A DNA stretch of 64,000 nt from Amylostereum areolatum (lineage: Eukaryota > Basidiomycota > Agaricomycetes > Russulales > Stereaceae): assembly GCA_012932865.1 (NCBI GenBank), contig SAXG01000006.1, forward strand, positions 930,001-994,000, in the 5' to 3' direction. A program made the translations under genes and the position numbers. Shown one piece after another: positions 45,816 to 58,535 of the stretch (the stretch's first letter is position 1; each line of letters begins with the position of its first letter). The notes under the pieces were generated by a model. The model was not told the DNA's origin and searched no databases. It saw nothing but the letters and a program-made list of their open reading frames with translations.

Positions 45816-46844
45816 TCAATGTAATACGAAAGCCTCCGTCTTCAGCCTTTCCTTCTCCACGTCTGTCGAGCTCCATATCGGCTCGAACGCGTCCACGTTC
45901 TCCGCGATAAGCATTAGCTTCGCCTTCATCCTGGTACCGCAGTCGGGACCAAGCGGCACGCGCGTCCACTCGCATTTCCCGCCCTGCGCCTCGACGAGGT
46001 CTTTGGCTAGCCCCGTGCCCGAGACGACCTCGAACATCCGCGCGGCGGCCTTGACCACGTCCCCAACCTGCCCCTGGTCCAAATGCATCTGAAGCGCGAG
46101 ATCTACCGCGCCGTAGCCCTGCACACGATCCGTGTATACGCCCGACTCCCGCTCCTCCCGCACCGTCGCCCGCGTTGCCGCGACGAAGTTCGTCGGGAAG
46201 TGACCGGGCGCGACGATGAGCGCGCGGACATGATACGGAGCGAGCTCAACGCTCAGGGCCTCGGTAAAGGCGTCGAGGGCGGCTTTGGACGCGTTGTAGG
46301 CGCCGAAGCGCGGGCCACCGGCGAAGGCGACAATCGAAGAGATGTTGAGGATGTGGCCGGATTGTTGGGCGCGGAAAGTGGGCAGGAGGGCTTGGATGAG
46401 GGCCAGGGGCCCGAAGAGGTTGGTTTGGAACTGGGCGTGGATGTCGGCGATGCTGCAGGGGATGTCAGGGAGGGAAAGCCTATGAAGCGAAGGGACTGCC
46501 TACTCGAGTTCTTCGACGGGACCTTGCTGGGCGTATCCAGCGTTGTTCACCAGCACGTCGATGCGTCCGTGGATGGCCACTGCCTGTTCGGCGGCTGTTT
46601 TGATGTGATCAGCGGAAGCGCTGGGATTGAGAGACAGTGGGGAGGCGTCTTTCAAGGAGGCAGGGAGCTTCGAGATGTCGCGAGCGGCGGCGATAACCTG
46701 GATCGTCCAAGGAAATGAAGACGATCTCTCTGAAACAATGATGAACGCGCACTATACCTTGTCTCCTTGAGATAGAACATACGTCGCGAGAGCAAGTCCC
46801 AAGCCCGAGTTGGAGCCAGTGATGAGCCAAATGCGTGAGGACAT
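45816..46844 (-). CDS. Short-chain dehydrogenase/reductase 2
   Basis: Classical SDR. TGSNSGLG cofactor motif, NNAGYAQQG, NISSIVAFAG catalytic serine, YNASK and PGHFPTNF, with C-terminal AENVDAFEPIWSSTDVEKE. Introns after LSQGDKV (donor GTATAG, about 46704-46758) and after VEELE (about 46455-46502). Substrate not predictable. Very close to 30218-31256 along the whole length including introns, so a recent duplication. The start at 46844 gives MSSRIWLITGSNSG, aligning with MSVRVWLITGANSG of the paralogue. Confidence 0.9.
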
Positions 46845-49593
46845 ATTCCAGAGCAGGACGTTATTGTTGGCACTCGAAACTCCTCCGTCTTTAAAGGATA
46901 AACCTGACTCGTCCAGAGTCAGAGTGAGCCCCTCAGAGATGTGGATGTTCTTATGGTCAAGAATACATCGTAAAGCCAGGAAAGAACAGGTGGTATTGAC
47001 TCTGAAGAGAAGAAGTGATGGATAAACTCGACCCACGTCGCGCTACTGGTGGGTCACGATCCCCCGTGCTTCGTGTGGGTCGAGGATTGGCGTTTAGATA
47101 CGGATGATACGGTCTGAAAGCCCGTTGTACGGCACCATGAATCCGTCCGTCATCCCGATAAATGGGCTCTACAATCAAATGTATTTACTCAGTGTCGATC
47201 CTGCATGCCGTCACAAGTGAGTCGATCGCGACGAAGCTTCACTCACAGAAAGGACTATGACGGCTGGGTAACGTCTGAGCGCTGAGCGTTAGTTTTCGCA
47301 GAACCATAAAGAATTGGGTTTCTTTGGGAAACTGCAAGGAACGGTGGACACTAGGGTTTACAGAGGATGGCCCGGGTTAGTCTTCTGGAATAGACGTCGA
47401 AGGAGTCGACCCTCGTACTTACCCTCCAAGACTGTAAGTAGGTATTTCCACCCGACGCAATGTGCACGCTCAAGACCAACGGGGGGGGGGTATGGATCTG
47501 AAAACATCCTTCGGGACGAGTTGAACTTGATGGGGAGGTGACGGCTGTAAGATAACGAGTTTGATGGTCCGTGGCGCGAGCCAAGATGAAAATCCAAACT
47601 CAGCGCGGCGTTCCTTCATCGGCAAAAGTGTCAAACTCTCCCAAGGGTTATATATACCAATATATAGGCTGTAAAGGAATATTAACCCTGGAAACCCTGG
47701 AACAGCGTAGAATATCTTCACAGGATCATATTCTAAAATAAGACACCTCCCGATCTTCCAAGGTCAACGTATGGGACTGGAATCTCCTATATTATCTCAA
47801 GGGGTATCTACTATTACAGTGTCCTGTCTATATCGCTCCGCATACCTCGCGTCGACGCCTTCTCTTCTCGCTCCTCCTCTCCGTGTTCCCACTCATGCGC
47901 GCTCCCTGCTCCCTCACGCTCTCACACCTCCACGCCTCTGAGCCACCGCAGCAGCCGCGTGCGAGCGATCTGAAAGAGGTTCAGCAAGATTTGATAGCCA
48001 TAAACCGAGAATACACCTTCACTGACTGAGGGGGCCTGAGTGTGGCGGTACAACAGCCGTACTGGAAGTTGGCACGGCCTGCGGAAATCTGAGACCTTCG
48101 AGCGACACGCTCTCGAGAGCGACGGAGTTCCGGCCTGAGTAAATGTAAGTCAGTCAGTGCGTGATGTAGACAACGATACAATGGGGTACGGGAAGGAGGG
48201 AAGGGGAACGCGTACCCTTTCCGAACGGAACCTTCAAATATATGCACCTGCAGTCGATTTTGGGCAGGCTGTCCCGACAGTCCTGGCTGAAAAACATGTA
48301 CACCCTCTTGAATGCATTTGACTTGGTCGTGTTCTCGGATTTCTTAGTCGTCTTGCGGGCGGCACGCTAGGACGGAAGATGAGGATGTATGCGAGGGTCA
48401 GCAACGGGGATGGACAGATCTTGGTCTTCGAAGCTTCTTTCGGCATCTGTGCGCATAGCATGTACTCGGTGAGAAGCAAGCCACGAGATCGGATCACGTA
48501 CTTGTTGATATGCACATGATGAATGCGACGGTGCGTTGGTGAATCTGTGCTCGCGACACTTTGAGATCATATTGATGAAAAAAGTACGTACAAGTTGGTT
48601 TCCCTACGGTCCAGGTTTACGTGCTCCGTGAAGGAAATTCAGAGGTGACGGGGAGCGAGTGCGGTGGTTGTGGTCCTTCTCGATGAGACATTTCTTCAAT
48701 CCGAATGAAACCGGGTCGCGGTCGGTGGTGGTTAGGCCTTTTTGCGCGGGTGGGAAGGGAAGGGAACAAACATTTCATTATTCGAAGTGATCAAGGAGTT
48801 GATAAGGAAAGATACGAGGGAGTTCGGGAAGGGTATGGGGAGTAGGATGTCGTGGGGAGAGGAGAAAGCAAGGAGAGTCGCGGCACAACCGCCGACGTAA
48901 TGTAAGCACCGACGCACGCATTGAATGTCACGTGGTACGCAGCGACGACTGCGCCACCGCGCCAAGTCGCGAGTGCGGACTGAAATATTGAAAGGGTATA
49001 CATACTTGCATTGGGCATATGTGACGCTAGAATGCTTCAAGAAGGAAATACAGAGTATTATACACATTCCAGGTTGGTATATTGGCCCGCATGGGGCTGG
49101 AATCCTACACATGGGCCTGCAATGGAACCTGTCACCCGAAGTGACTTGGAATAGGTCGGAATAGGCTAGTTTTTTTCGGCACTTTTGCCGATGTTCAGGT
49201 GTGACTCCTTTCGACAACTCCGACTGGGTTCTCCACGCACCAACCGCCTTCGGGTTCTTGCAAACTTCAAAAAGGAAGGCTCAGAACGGATTCAACTCTC
49301 ACGTTCAAGGGCATGCTTTCCTTGTGGGACCCGCCGGTATCCTCGTCCAATCTTCGCTTAGGTACCGCAACGGCGCGCGGTCGGGATTAGATTGCGTCTA
49401 GACGGATCCAGAGCGTCACCATCGCCCACGGCCTCCGCATCCTGTCCGCATCCATGGTGGCGTCCTGTGTCCACTCCCCCCGGGATCACTGGCATCGTCT
49501 CCAACGACGTCCAGCGTCGCTCGACAACTTTCCCCCAAACTTCCCTCCAGCTAATTTCCTACCACTACTTCTCGTACGTACCACGCGACGGCC
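46845..49593. other. Long intergenic region
   Basis: 46870-47110 is the duplicated SDR upstream block. A 45-bp dispersed repeat copy in reverse lies at about 47386-47430, and a G-run at about 47481-47489. Several short frames at 47.9-49.2 kb (for example 48732-49217, minus) have no recognisable domain, and I do not call them. Confidence 0.45.
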
Positions 49594-51722
49594 ATGGCCG
49601 TGTTGAAAGGTCAAACGTTCAACCCTCAAATCCTCGACGCGAGCATGCGTGACGTGGTCTCTGCGCTGTCAAGTGAGCAGAAGACCGAGGTCTTGCTATA
49701 TGCCATGGAACGCATCTCCTCTGCCCAGAAGTATGTTCTCCGCTACTCGCTTTCAGGCACTGCGAGTATTTACGCCCCCCACGGGATTTCAGCCCTAGGT
49801 CCCGAACGACCATCGAGAATGCGACTCAGTCGGTCCTCCAGGTATCTGCAACGCGGCCAGACAAAATTATCCAGGCGCGACTCCTAAGAGCAAAGGCGAG
49901 ATTCGCAGCTGGCATGCGCGGTGCAGCCCACCAAGGTAACAACGCGACATCTATGCGACGTGTTTTCTCCTCTCTTTTCAGAATCACATCTCATACATCA
50001 ATAGACCTGCAAATGATTCTGCAAATCGACCCAAATCACCGCGAGGCCGCCAGCCTTATACCTTCTGGCGTAAAACATCTGTCTGGGGAGGTGCGTTTTT
50101 TCACCTTGATTTCTGAACGCTTGCGATGTTCATGTCCGGCGATTGGCGAATAGTTCGGCGGAAGGATGCGTGCACAACCGCGGTTCTCTAACGAAATCTG
50201 GAGGGAGGTAGCGACTTATCTATGCAAGCGTGATCTACGCAGCCTTCTCCCTGTCCCACACGCCCTCTCCTCCATTGCCAGCCAATTTCTCCTTCGGCGC
50301 GTCCACCTCCATTTCGGCACGGGCGCCGGCTCATCCAGCGATACTCTACAAGCCGATGAATGGCATTCCCGACGGAGCGCCGAAATTCTCAGTCAACTTA
50401 TCTCGGACTCGACGTATGCAAGCTACGTGCATTCGCTCATTCTATTCGCGCCAGACGCAGACGATGCTCTGTCGGCGTTTCAGATCAGTATGTTCCAGCG
50501 GTTCTATATTCGTTGCCTTTCTCATATTTAATTAGCTATGATCACGAATGTACTACCGAGGCTCATAAACCTAGATACCTTTGGTTGCAAGATGGGCGGG
50601 CGATCGATGCAGGCCATCCTCGTCGCCCTGGAGAGGAGTCATCCGACCCTAAAGAGCCTGATTCTTGAGTAGGTCGCTTATCTCTATAGTCAACATATAT
50701 AGCTCATGTACATTGTAGCCCGACAAGCCCGCTGCCTCATGATCTTCCCACATTCCCTCTGCTGACCCGCTTTGCGTATGGAGCCAACGCACTCGAAAGC
50801 ACTCCTCCGGATATCTCCAACGTGCTCTGTGGTCGCAGTGTAGCTCTCCGCAGTCTGGTCTTGCACAATCGACGTATACCGATCGACCGCCGCATTCCTA
50901 TGAACAACGTCACTTCACTAGGACTTCAAAACCACATTCCGTAACACCGACGTACTCGACATGATCTTCTCCGAGGGCCTCCATCTGCAGACGCTCCGTA
51001 TCAAGTGTGTTATTGGCGACAACTGCCGGCTCTCCTCCGTGTTTAGGGTCAGCGCGATTTCTCTTCCGGCACTGCGCTGCTTCCAGTTTGACGTGGTCGA
51101 TGTCCATCAAGGAGTGAACGATCCGGATCTATTTTCGTCCATCACCGAGTTCGTACGACGCCATCCTCTTCTGCGTTTCCTACGCGTATCCACCGGTCCC
51201 AACGTGCAAACTCTGGGATACAACGCCGTAGTATGGAGCGTCTTGCCGACGCTATCGAACCTGGAGGGTCTGTCTATGAATATCCCCCAGGATTTGACAC
51301 CGGTGCTTTCATCATGGCTCATCCCTCGCTCGGTCATCACTCTCCATTTGTGTTTCCCGACGGCGATGGACTGCGGAGTTTCTCAGGGTGACATTCCCTT
51401 ACTTTTTTTCGAACCTCGGTAGCGTTCTGACATTCCTTAATAGCAACTGTGGTCCGGTCTTCCAAAATCCCTCAAGATACTGTCTGTACCTGCCCTTGAG
51501 CTATCGCCAGCGCTTCGAGAGTTGCTGGCGAGCAACTTGCCCGAGCTCAAACTCCTCTGTCTGGGCGGCGTCAATTATTCTATTTCACATACCGAACATG
51601 GTGTCGAGACGGAGGAGTGGAGCGACAGACGTTCATTGTACCATATTGCGGAGGAACTGGAAAGTATAGGTGGGGATTGGGAATTCACGCCATGGGCGGC
51701 GCGGCTACCGTGGAATTGGTGA
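49594..51722 (+). CDS. TPR/F-box/LRR protein 1
   Basis: SCF substrate-receptor type protein. Exons: MAVLKGQTFNPQILDASMRD with VLLYAMERISSAQK, then TTIENATQSVLQ and IIQARLLRAKARFAAG, and DLQMILQIDPNHREAASL. The last two are TPR-like helices. After an intron near 50090-50160 comes the F-box: RFSNEIWREVATYLCKRDLRSLLPVPHALSSIASQFLLRRVHLHFG. It is followed by ADEWHSRRSAEILSQLI and LRR-like blocks (VLPRLINLDTFGCKMGGRSM, LHLQTLRIKCVIGDN, LPTLSNLEGLSMNIPQDLTP, LPELKLLCLGGVNYS), ending WAARLPWNW at 51722. The fusion of TPR, F-box and LRRs is one I know from mushroom genomes. Several introns; exact borders are uncertain. Its inverted paralogue is at 52046-54127. Confidence 0.78.
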
Positions 51723-52045
51723 TGCTTTGGCGGCCATCGTCTATTTAGTAGGGTGTATGCTATTTTTCATGGGGAATGTGACTGGGTTTTCATTGTTGAA
51801 TATGACAGCGTAGAGTTGTCATTGCAGAAGTTTACAAGAAACAGCACCAGGGGATACATTCCGGAGGACCGATAAAAATACAAGCATATGATCCGAGAGG
51901 GCCGCAGTAAACACGAGAAAATAGCGTCCAGCCTGCATATAGCGATGGTCTGCTGACCGTTGCAGCAATGCAAAGTATTGCTAGATTATCGAAACCAGAA
52001 TGAGTAAAGGTAGTTACGTGGGGTGGTGGGATATAACACACCAGT
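51723..52045. other. Convergent 3' spacer
   Basis: Between the stops of the two convergent paralogues; nothing seen. Confidence 0.5.
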
Positions 52046-54127
52046 TCACCACCTCCAAGATGGGTGTGAAGCAAAAGATGTAATATCTGAGTCGCCATCG
52101 ACGTACTTGTTTAGTAGCAATCGATGAAACGAACGACGTCGGTCGCTCCACTCTTCCGTTTCGATTCCGCGTTCTGTACGCAAGATCGAGAAGATGGCGG
52201 GACCGAGTGTGAAGGTCTCGAGTTTGTGCAAGTTGCTTGCGATTGCATCGCGAATTACTTGCGATATTTCGAGGCCTTCGGGAAGAGACAGGGTCGTGAG
52301 ACTTTTGGGCAGTCCGCTCCAAAGTTGCTGGACGGACGAGTCAGAACTCAGAAGTGATAAAGTCACTGTGACGTACCGCCATATACGATGGTTCCGATTG
52401 GAAGGACAAGAGAAGCTTGGTAACTGTGCGAGGTATGAGCCAAGACGATAACGTGGGAGGGAGGTTTCGCGGTATGTCTAGCGCGAGATCTTCCAAGTGC
52501 AGAAGCGCCGGGAGGACGCTCCAGACGTCGGCGTTGTACCCAACAGTTTTCAAATCCAATTTTCTCTGGAGGCGAAGAGAGCGTAGGTGTGGATGCTGGC
52601 GTACGAACTCCGTGACAGCGGGGAATAGGTCTGGATCGTTGACATGATGTTGAGCTGCTCCCATGTGGAAATGGAAGCGGCGGAGAGAGGGGACGGCATC
52701 TACGTGTGAACGGAATGCTGTCGATAGCTGACAATCGCGCGTCAGCAGGCATCCGATACTCAGGTTCTCGAGGTGGCGCCCATCGGACAAAAGCGTGGCC
52801 AAACATTCGGGGTTGGTAAACAGGAAGTCCACCTCGAGCGACGTTAGGTTGTTCACAACCGGGAGCCGTGCGTCCATTGCGGATCGCCGGGAGTAAAGCA
52901 CCAGGTGGCGCAGCGCGATACTACGGCCATCCAAGATTTGTTGTAGATCCTTGGGGAAAACCTGGTTGTCGCCTGCGTTGTATGCAAGTTTTCGCAGCGC
53001 GGGGAACGTCGGGAGGGAGGAAAGCGGTGTAATAGGTCTGTCAACAGTTCAGAGCAGTGTGAAGGGGGAGGATGCCGCCACATACTCAAGGACCAAATTC
53101 TCCAGTTTTGGATGGATCTTCTCCAATGAAGCAAGGAGCACTTGCATGGCGCGGCCGCTCATGCGACAGCCAAACATCTTCAAGTTGACAAGCCTAGGCA
53201 GTACGCTGGTAACCATCGCTGTAGATGACTTCATGTTAGACTCAAATCTCGATACAAAGCATCCCCACGGACCGATCTGAAACGAGGTCAGGTTATTGTA
53301 CTTCTCGGGTGCAAAGACCGCGAACGACTGGACATAGCTTGCGTATGCCGCATTCGAAACCAAATGGCTGAGGATTTCAGCGCTTCGTCGCGCGTGCCAT
53401 TCGTCTAACTCCACGGTGTCGCCCTGTGGCCGCGTGGATGTGCCGAAGTGTAGATGCACCGTCCGGAAGAGAAGTTGGCTGGCGATCGCAGATAGAGTGT
53501 GGGGCACGAAGAGCAACGCTCGCAGATCCTCCCTCTCGAGATACGTGGCAATTTCCCGCCAGATTTCGTTAGAAAACCGAGGGTGCCCACGTCTACTCCC
53601 AAACTACACAAGACCGTCAAGCAGGAGATGATCCAAATGAGAGCGGAGTACGAACCTCCCCTGAAATGCATTTCACGCCGGATGGCATGAGACTTGCAGC
53701 TTCACGGTGGCCGGGGTCGATTTGCAGGATTGTCTGCAGGTCTGGGATGTCGTGGTGGTGAGGAAATGGGGGCCATGAAGACAGGAAAACAAGAAAATAT
53801 GCAAGGACCTTGGTGGGCGGCACCCCGCATACCGGCGGCAAACCTGGCCTTCGCTCGGATGAGTCGCGCCTGGATCAATTTGTCTGGGCGTGCCGATGAG
53901 ACTTGGATGACCGACTGGACCGCGTTCTCGACGGTCGTTCTAGAGCTAGATAATAAATGAATGTCATCCACCGCTCCAAGGATCCTACATGGCTCCAAAA
54001 CATACTTCGGTCCCGAAGGGATACGTTCCATGGCGTATAGGAGGACATCCGTTTTCTGATCACTGGTCAGGGCGGAAACGACGTCTCGCACGCTGGCGTC
54101 CAGCATTTTTGGATTGAAGACGGCCAT
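52046..54127 (-). CDS. TPR/F-box/LRR protein 2
   Basis: Same architecture as 49594-51722. MAVFNPKMLDASVRDVVSAL, VLLYAMERIPSGPKY, TTVENAVQSVIQVSSARPDK, RLIRAKARFAAGMRGAAHQ, DLQTILQIDPGHREAASLMP, then RKSGR-FSNEIW-type F-box sequence (minus strand around 53500-53590: NEIWREIATYLEREDLRALL, FVPHTLSAIASQLLFRTVHL). LRR-like segments follow (VNNLTSLEVDFLFTNPECLA, VLPALLHLEDLALDIPRNLP, LWSGLPKSLTTLSLPEGLEI), ending at 52046. The start at 54127 matches the paralogue. The two genes converge tail to tail with only 323 bp between stops, indicating an inverted duplication. Substrate unknown. Confidence 0.78.
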
Positions 54128-55010
54128 AACTTGCTATGATAATGGTACAACCGAGAAGACGAGCAATTCAGATGGCTGTCCGACGTGTGGCGAACGATGC
54201 AGGCGGCTGCCCGCTGTCGATGACGACGAGAGGGGTGTAAGTAGGTGGTGTCGTGGTCGCCGTTGAGTATACTTATCGGTCGCACGCGTGTGCCCTTTGA
54301 GTACCGTGCCAGTCCCGACTCCCATGCTTGCAAGTTCAGTCTCTTTCTGCTTCAACCGAAACCATCTGTTCACTACGCACACTGACGTTAACTACTAAGT
54401 GATGTCTTCTGAATCACCTCCTCATCTTGGCAATCTCGCCATATCCTCACACTGAAGTGGCATACCTGCGATAAGTATGTCTGTGGGACTTTTTTCGATC
54501 CACGTCCTTTTCCGAACGGACTTTTAGTTACTTACATAGTTGTTTTCTTGAGGCAGACGAGAAACCATCTCCAATCCAAATCTAGATCCCCGATGTGTGG
54601 CAACTCTCGGCGTTAAACGCTATGTACTGTGCAATTACGCCTTTTCCTGTAGCATGTCAGTGCTTCAAGTTGGCCAACGCTCAAAATCCAGTTTTGTTAC
54701 TTGACGGAGTCTTCGAGGGGCGTTTTAGCCGAGAATATCAGAAGGGGATGGCACTAAGTTTGCATAGACTCGCAACTGCAAAGGAAGGAAATGATTTGTA
54801 CTGGAGTTCAAATCAGTTCCAACCTAGACAAGTACCTATTACATGAATCGTACAAGAGTCGTACGCCAAAAGGTAACTCTACTAGTAATCGAAAGCGGGA
54901 CCCGCCAGTGGCTGTGCGGCCGGTCGGAATCCGCGCTATCCTCTCTTGCCGTTGACGTTCAACTCCATCTCTTGACACCGTTTTCGCTTCACTTCCTTCG
55001 GACGACACGT
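54128..55010. other. Intergenic
   Basis: Divergent promoter region for the F-box gene and VPS35. No other gene recognised. Confidence 0.45.
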
Positions 55011-58000
55011 ATGGTCGAGCTCGTCATGGAGGAGGGAAAAGTGCTGAGCGAGGCTCTCAGCACCGTCAAAATTCAAGTGCAGCAGATGAAGCGTCATCTC
55101 GTACGTGCTCGGCCTCCCCCTGCGTTGTCGAATCTTACGAGGGCCTTTCTAGGAATTGGACCAGCTCATGGATGCGCTTAAGAGCGCAAGCTTGATGCTT
55201 GCCGAACTTAGAACCTCTTCCCTCTCCCCGAAGCAGTATTATGAACTCTGTACGTACCCCTCGCGCTTCCGTTTCCCGAACACACGCATGCTCCATCGAA
55301 AGTACGCGGGCCCAGTCCAGTCAATGCATATTTCTTAGGAAGGGTGCATAGCATCCATACAATTTCTCGATATCCTCGAGGGAGCTGTTGTGCCGTTGCG
55401 TTACAAACCCGTAACCCTGACCGCCTGTCCTACAGATATGGCCGTCTTCGATGCTCTGCGACACTTGACCAACTACCTATACGAGGCCCACACTTCCTCG
55501 CGACATCACTTGGCCGACCTCTACGAACTTGTCCAATATGCTGGCAACATTGTTCCCCGATTGTACCTCATGATCACCGTTGGTTCCGTCTACATGTCCA
55601 TCCCGGACGCGCCTGTAAAGGAGATAATGAAGGATATGATGGAAATGTCGCGCGGCGTACTCCACCCTATCCGCGGCCTGTTCCTCCGCCACTACCTTAG
55701 CGGACAAACCAGGGATCATCTCCCTGTCGGTAACGACCAAGGGTGTGTAACCCTCCCCTTCCTCATTTACAGATGACTGACTTGCAATATGCAGTCCCTC
55801 TGGAAACCTTGACGATTCCATCAACTTCGTCCTCACTAACTTCATCGAGATGAACAAACTTTGGGTCCGTCTCCAACACCAGGGCCACTCGCGCGACCGG
55901 GAAAAACGTGAGATGGAACGTCGCGAACTTCGCATTCTCGTCGGCACGAACCTTGTTCGACTTAGTCAACTCGATGGCGTCGACCTCTCAATGTACGAAA
56001 ACACCATCCTTCCTGCTATCCTGGAACAGATCGTCCAGTGCAAGGACGTCATTGCCCAAGAGTACCTGATGGAAGTCGTCATCCAGGTTAGTGCTTTGCT
56101 AATGCATGGGTTTATCGCCCTTAACCCCCTTCTTTAGGTTTTCACCGATGACTTCCATCTCCACACCCTCGGTCCATTCCTCTCCGCGACTGCTCAACTA
56201 CAGCCGAAGGTCAACATAAAGCAAATCGTCATCGCACTTATCGACCGCCTCGCTGCCTATGCTGCACGCGAGGCTGAGAGTGAGGATCCGGAAGAGACGA
56301 AACGTCAGGAGGAAGCCGCTGCTCGTCGTCTCGCGGAACGCGTCAAAATCCAGCGTGCGCGAACAAGGGAGAACGGAGGCTTCACAAGCCCGACGACAGA
56401 GCACAAGCCGGAGCTGGACGCCTGGGGCTCCCCAACGAGCCCTACTTCCCCTGTGCCGCCCTCTCCCATGTCACCTACGTTGAATGGGATAAACGGCGCT
56501 GAAAAGGGCACTTTTGAAGAGAGTAAGGGCAAAGGCAAAGAAGGCTCCGAGCCTGTGCGTAAGTTCCGAGGTGTGCCGGAAAATGTCAAACTGTTCGAGG
56601 TGTTCTGGGAGCAGGTCGTGCAGCTCATCAAGGTGCGGGTATTGTCGTCTTATTCTCGACAGACCATTCATTTAGTTTCATAGGCGCGGCCAGATCTGTC
56701 TATCCAGGATGTGACAGCCCTCCTAGTCTCCCTCACGAACCTCTCTCTCAGTTGCTATCCTGATCGCCTTGAATATGTCGATCAAGTCCTTGGGTTTGCA
56801 CGCGACAAGATCAAGGAATTCATCGACAAGTACGTACCAAGGATCATGATCTACTATATGCGTTTTTCATTCCTCTATGCGCAGTGCCGACCTTCACAGC
56901 CAGCAAACCACGGCCAATCTCGCCTCCCTGCTTCTTGCTCCCATAAATTCCTACCAATCTGTGCTCACGCTGCTTGCGCTCACGCACTATGTCCCGCTCA
57001 TCAACCTCCAAACATACCCCACCCGGCGTACACTGGCGCACTCGATTGTGTCGTCAGTACTCAAGAACGAGACCGTGATCGAGGCTCCGGAAGATGTGAA
57101 TGGCATCCTCGAGCTCTGCACCGTTCTTATCAAGGTACAACCTGATGCCACGGTCGGCGCACCGCCAGGGATGCGGGATGAGAGACCGAGTCGAAGAGGG
57201 CCTTATGGAGGCGAACGAGAAGACGTGGCGGAAGAGCAAGGATGGATAGCACGGATGGTGCATTTGTTCCGGGCCGAGTCTTTGAGCACACAATTCGAGG
57301 TCGGAACCTGTTTTCTTTCGTTACGCTGGTTTCCGTCTGACATGTTTTGTAGTTGCTTCAAACTGCGCGAAGACATTTCGAGACCGGAGGCGATCGTATG
57401 CGCTTCACTTACCCTGCCCTCATCACCGCATCCATCAAGCTTTGTCGACGGTATAAAAACCGAGAACATCTCGTGCGTTATCTTTTTGCGTTCAGGGGCA
57501 ATACCCTCACACTGCTTTAGGAGGAGGAATGGTCCTCCAAGGTGTCATCTATCCTCAAGTTCATTCGCCAACTTATCTCCATCTTGGCCAACCAAGTCGA
57601 AGCGCCTTCTATCGCGCTACGGCTGTTCCTCCTTGCCGCGCAAATATCCGACGAGTGTGGATTTGAGGATCTCACGTACGACCTTTACGTTGAAGCGTTT
57701 ACAGTCTATGAGGAGAGCATCTCGGAGAGCCGCGCACAACTGCAGGCTATCGCCCTGATCATCGGCACCTTGCAGGGCGCGCGGGTATTTGGCCTGGACA
57801 ATTATGACACCTTGATCACCAAGGCGGCGTTGCACGGCGCGAAGCTGTTGAAGAAGCCCCACCAGGCTTCTGCTGTTCACCTCGCAAGCCATATGTGGTG
57901 GCAAGAGGCACCTGCACCGGTTGAAGAAAGGTGAGGCGGACAAAGAGGAAACGCCCAAGTCCCCAGCGTCGAAGGAGAAGGAAGAGACAAGTCCGGAGAA

Positions 58001-58535
58001 TGCTAAAGCGGTGAGTCAGGACTCACGAGGCACTGGATCTGTTTTTTGACTGATATCGTTCTTCTCAGTACCCGCACCAGGATAGCAAACGCGTACTCGA
58101 ATGTCTGCAGAAGTCGCTCCGCATCGCGAGCTCAGCGACGGAAGAGATCGTCACGATCCAGCTCTATGTTGATACCCTCGACCAGTACCTGTTCTACCTT
58201 GACCGCGGTGCTTCTGCCGTACGTATTCTCCCCCTTGCATCCGCCATTTCTCAATGCTCTTCTTGTAGATTACCCCGAAGTTCGTCAACTCCCTCGTGGA
58301 GCTCGTCACTGCGAGCATCGACAATATCTCTTCTCCGGACGTGCATCCATCGCAACGTGCGCCTGCGGGGCTGCTTGAAGGCGTGCAGACCCCCGAAATG
58401 ATCACGCGTCATTTCCGCAACACACTCGTGTTCATCCAGTCGAAGAAGGCTCTTGCGGAGGACGGCAAGGCGGCGGCGAGGTGGAACGATGTGGACGTTG
58501 TGGGCGCGCTGCTTAAGATGGGGCTTTCGCGATGA
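55011..58535 (+). CDS. VPS35: VPS35 retromer subunit
   Basis: Alpha-solenoid core of retromer, which with VPS26 and VPS29 recycles cargo from endosomes. Exon 1 [20 protein letters not shown] plus [10 protein letters not shown] joins (intron GTACGT to TTCTAG) to [20 protein letters not shown] and [12 protein letters not shown] 186-bp intron (55250-55435) leads to [19 protein letters not shown] and [20 protein letters not shown], with the VPS26-binding PRLYLM motif. Later: VRGLFLR-type [63 protein letters not shown]-like [16 protein letters not shown], a Ser/Pro linker, [56 protein letters not shown] and the end LLKMGLSR. About ten exons. One apparent +1 frameshift lies at about 57905-57930, between MWWQEAPAP and [10 protein letters not shown], with no room for an intron. 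Otherwise intact, so probably a consensus error or an unseen micro-intron. Confidence 0.93.

Noticed and set aside
48732..49217. Possible minus-strand gene of 161 codons
   Set aside because: No recognisable motif, no supporting exon neighbours and composition typical of noncoding shadows in this region.
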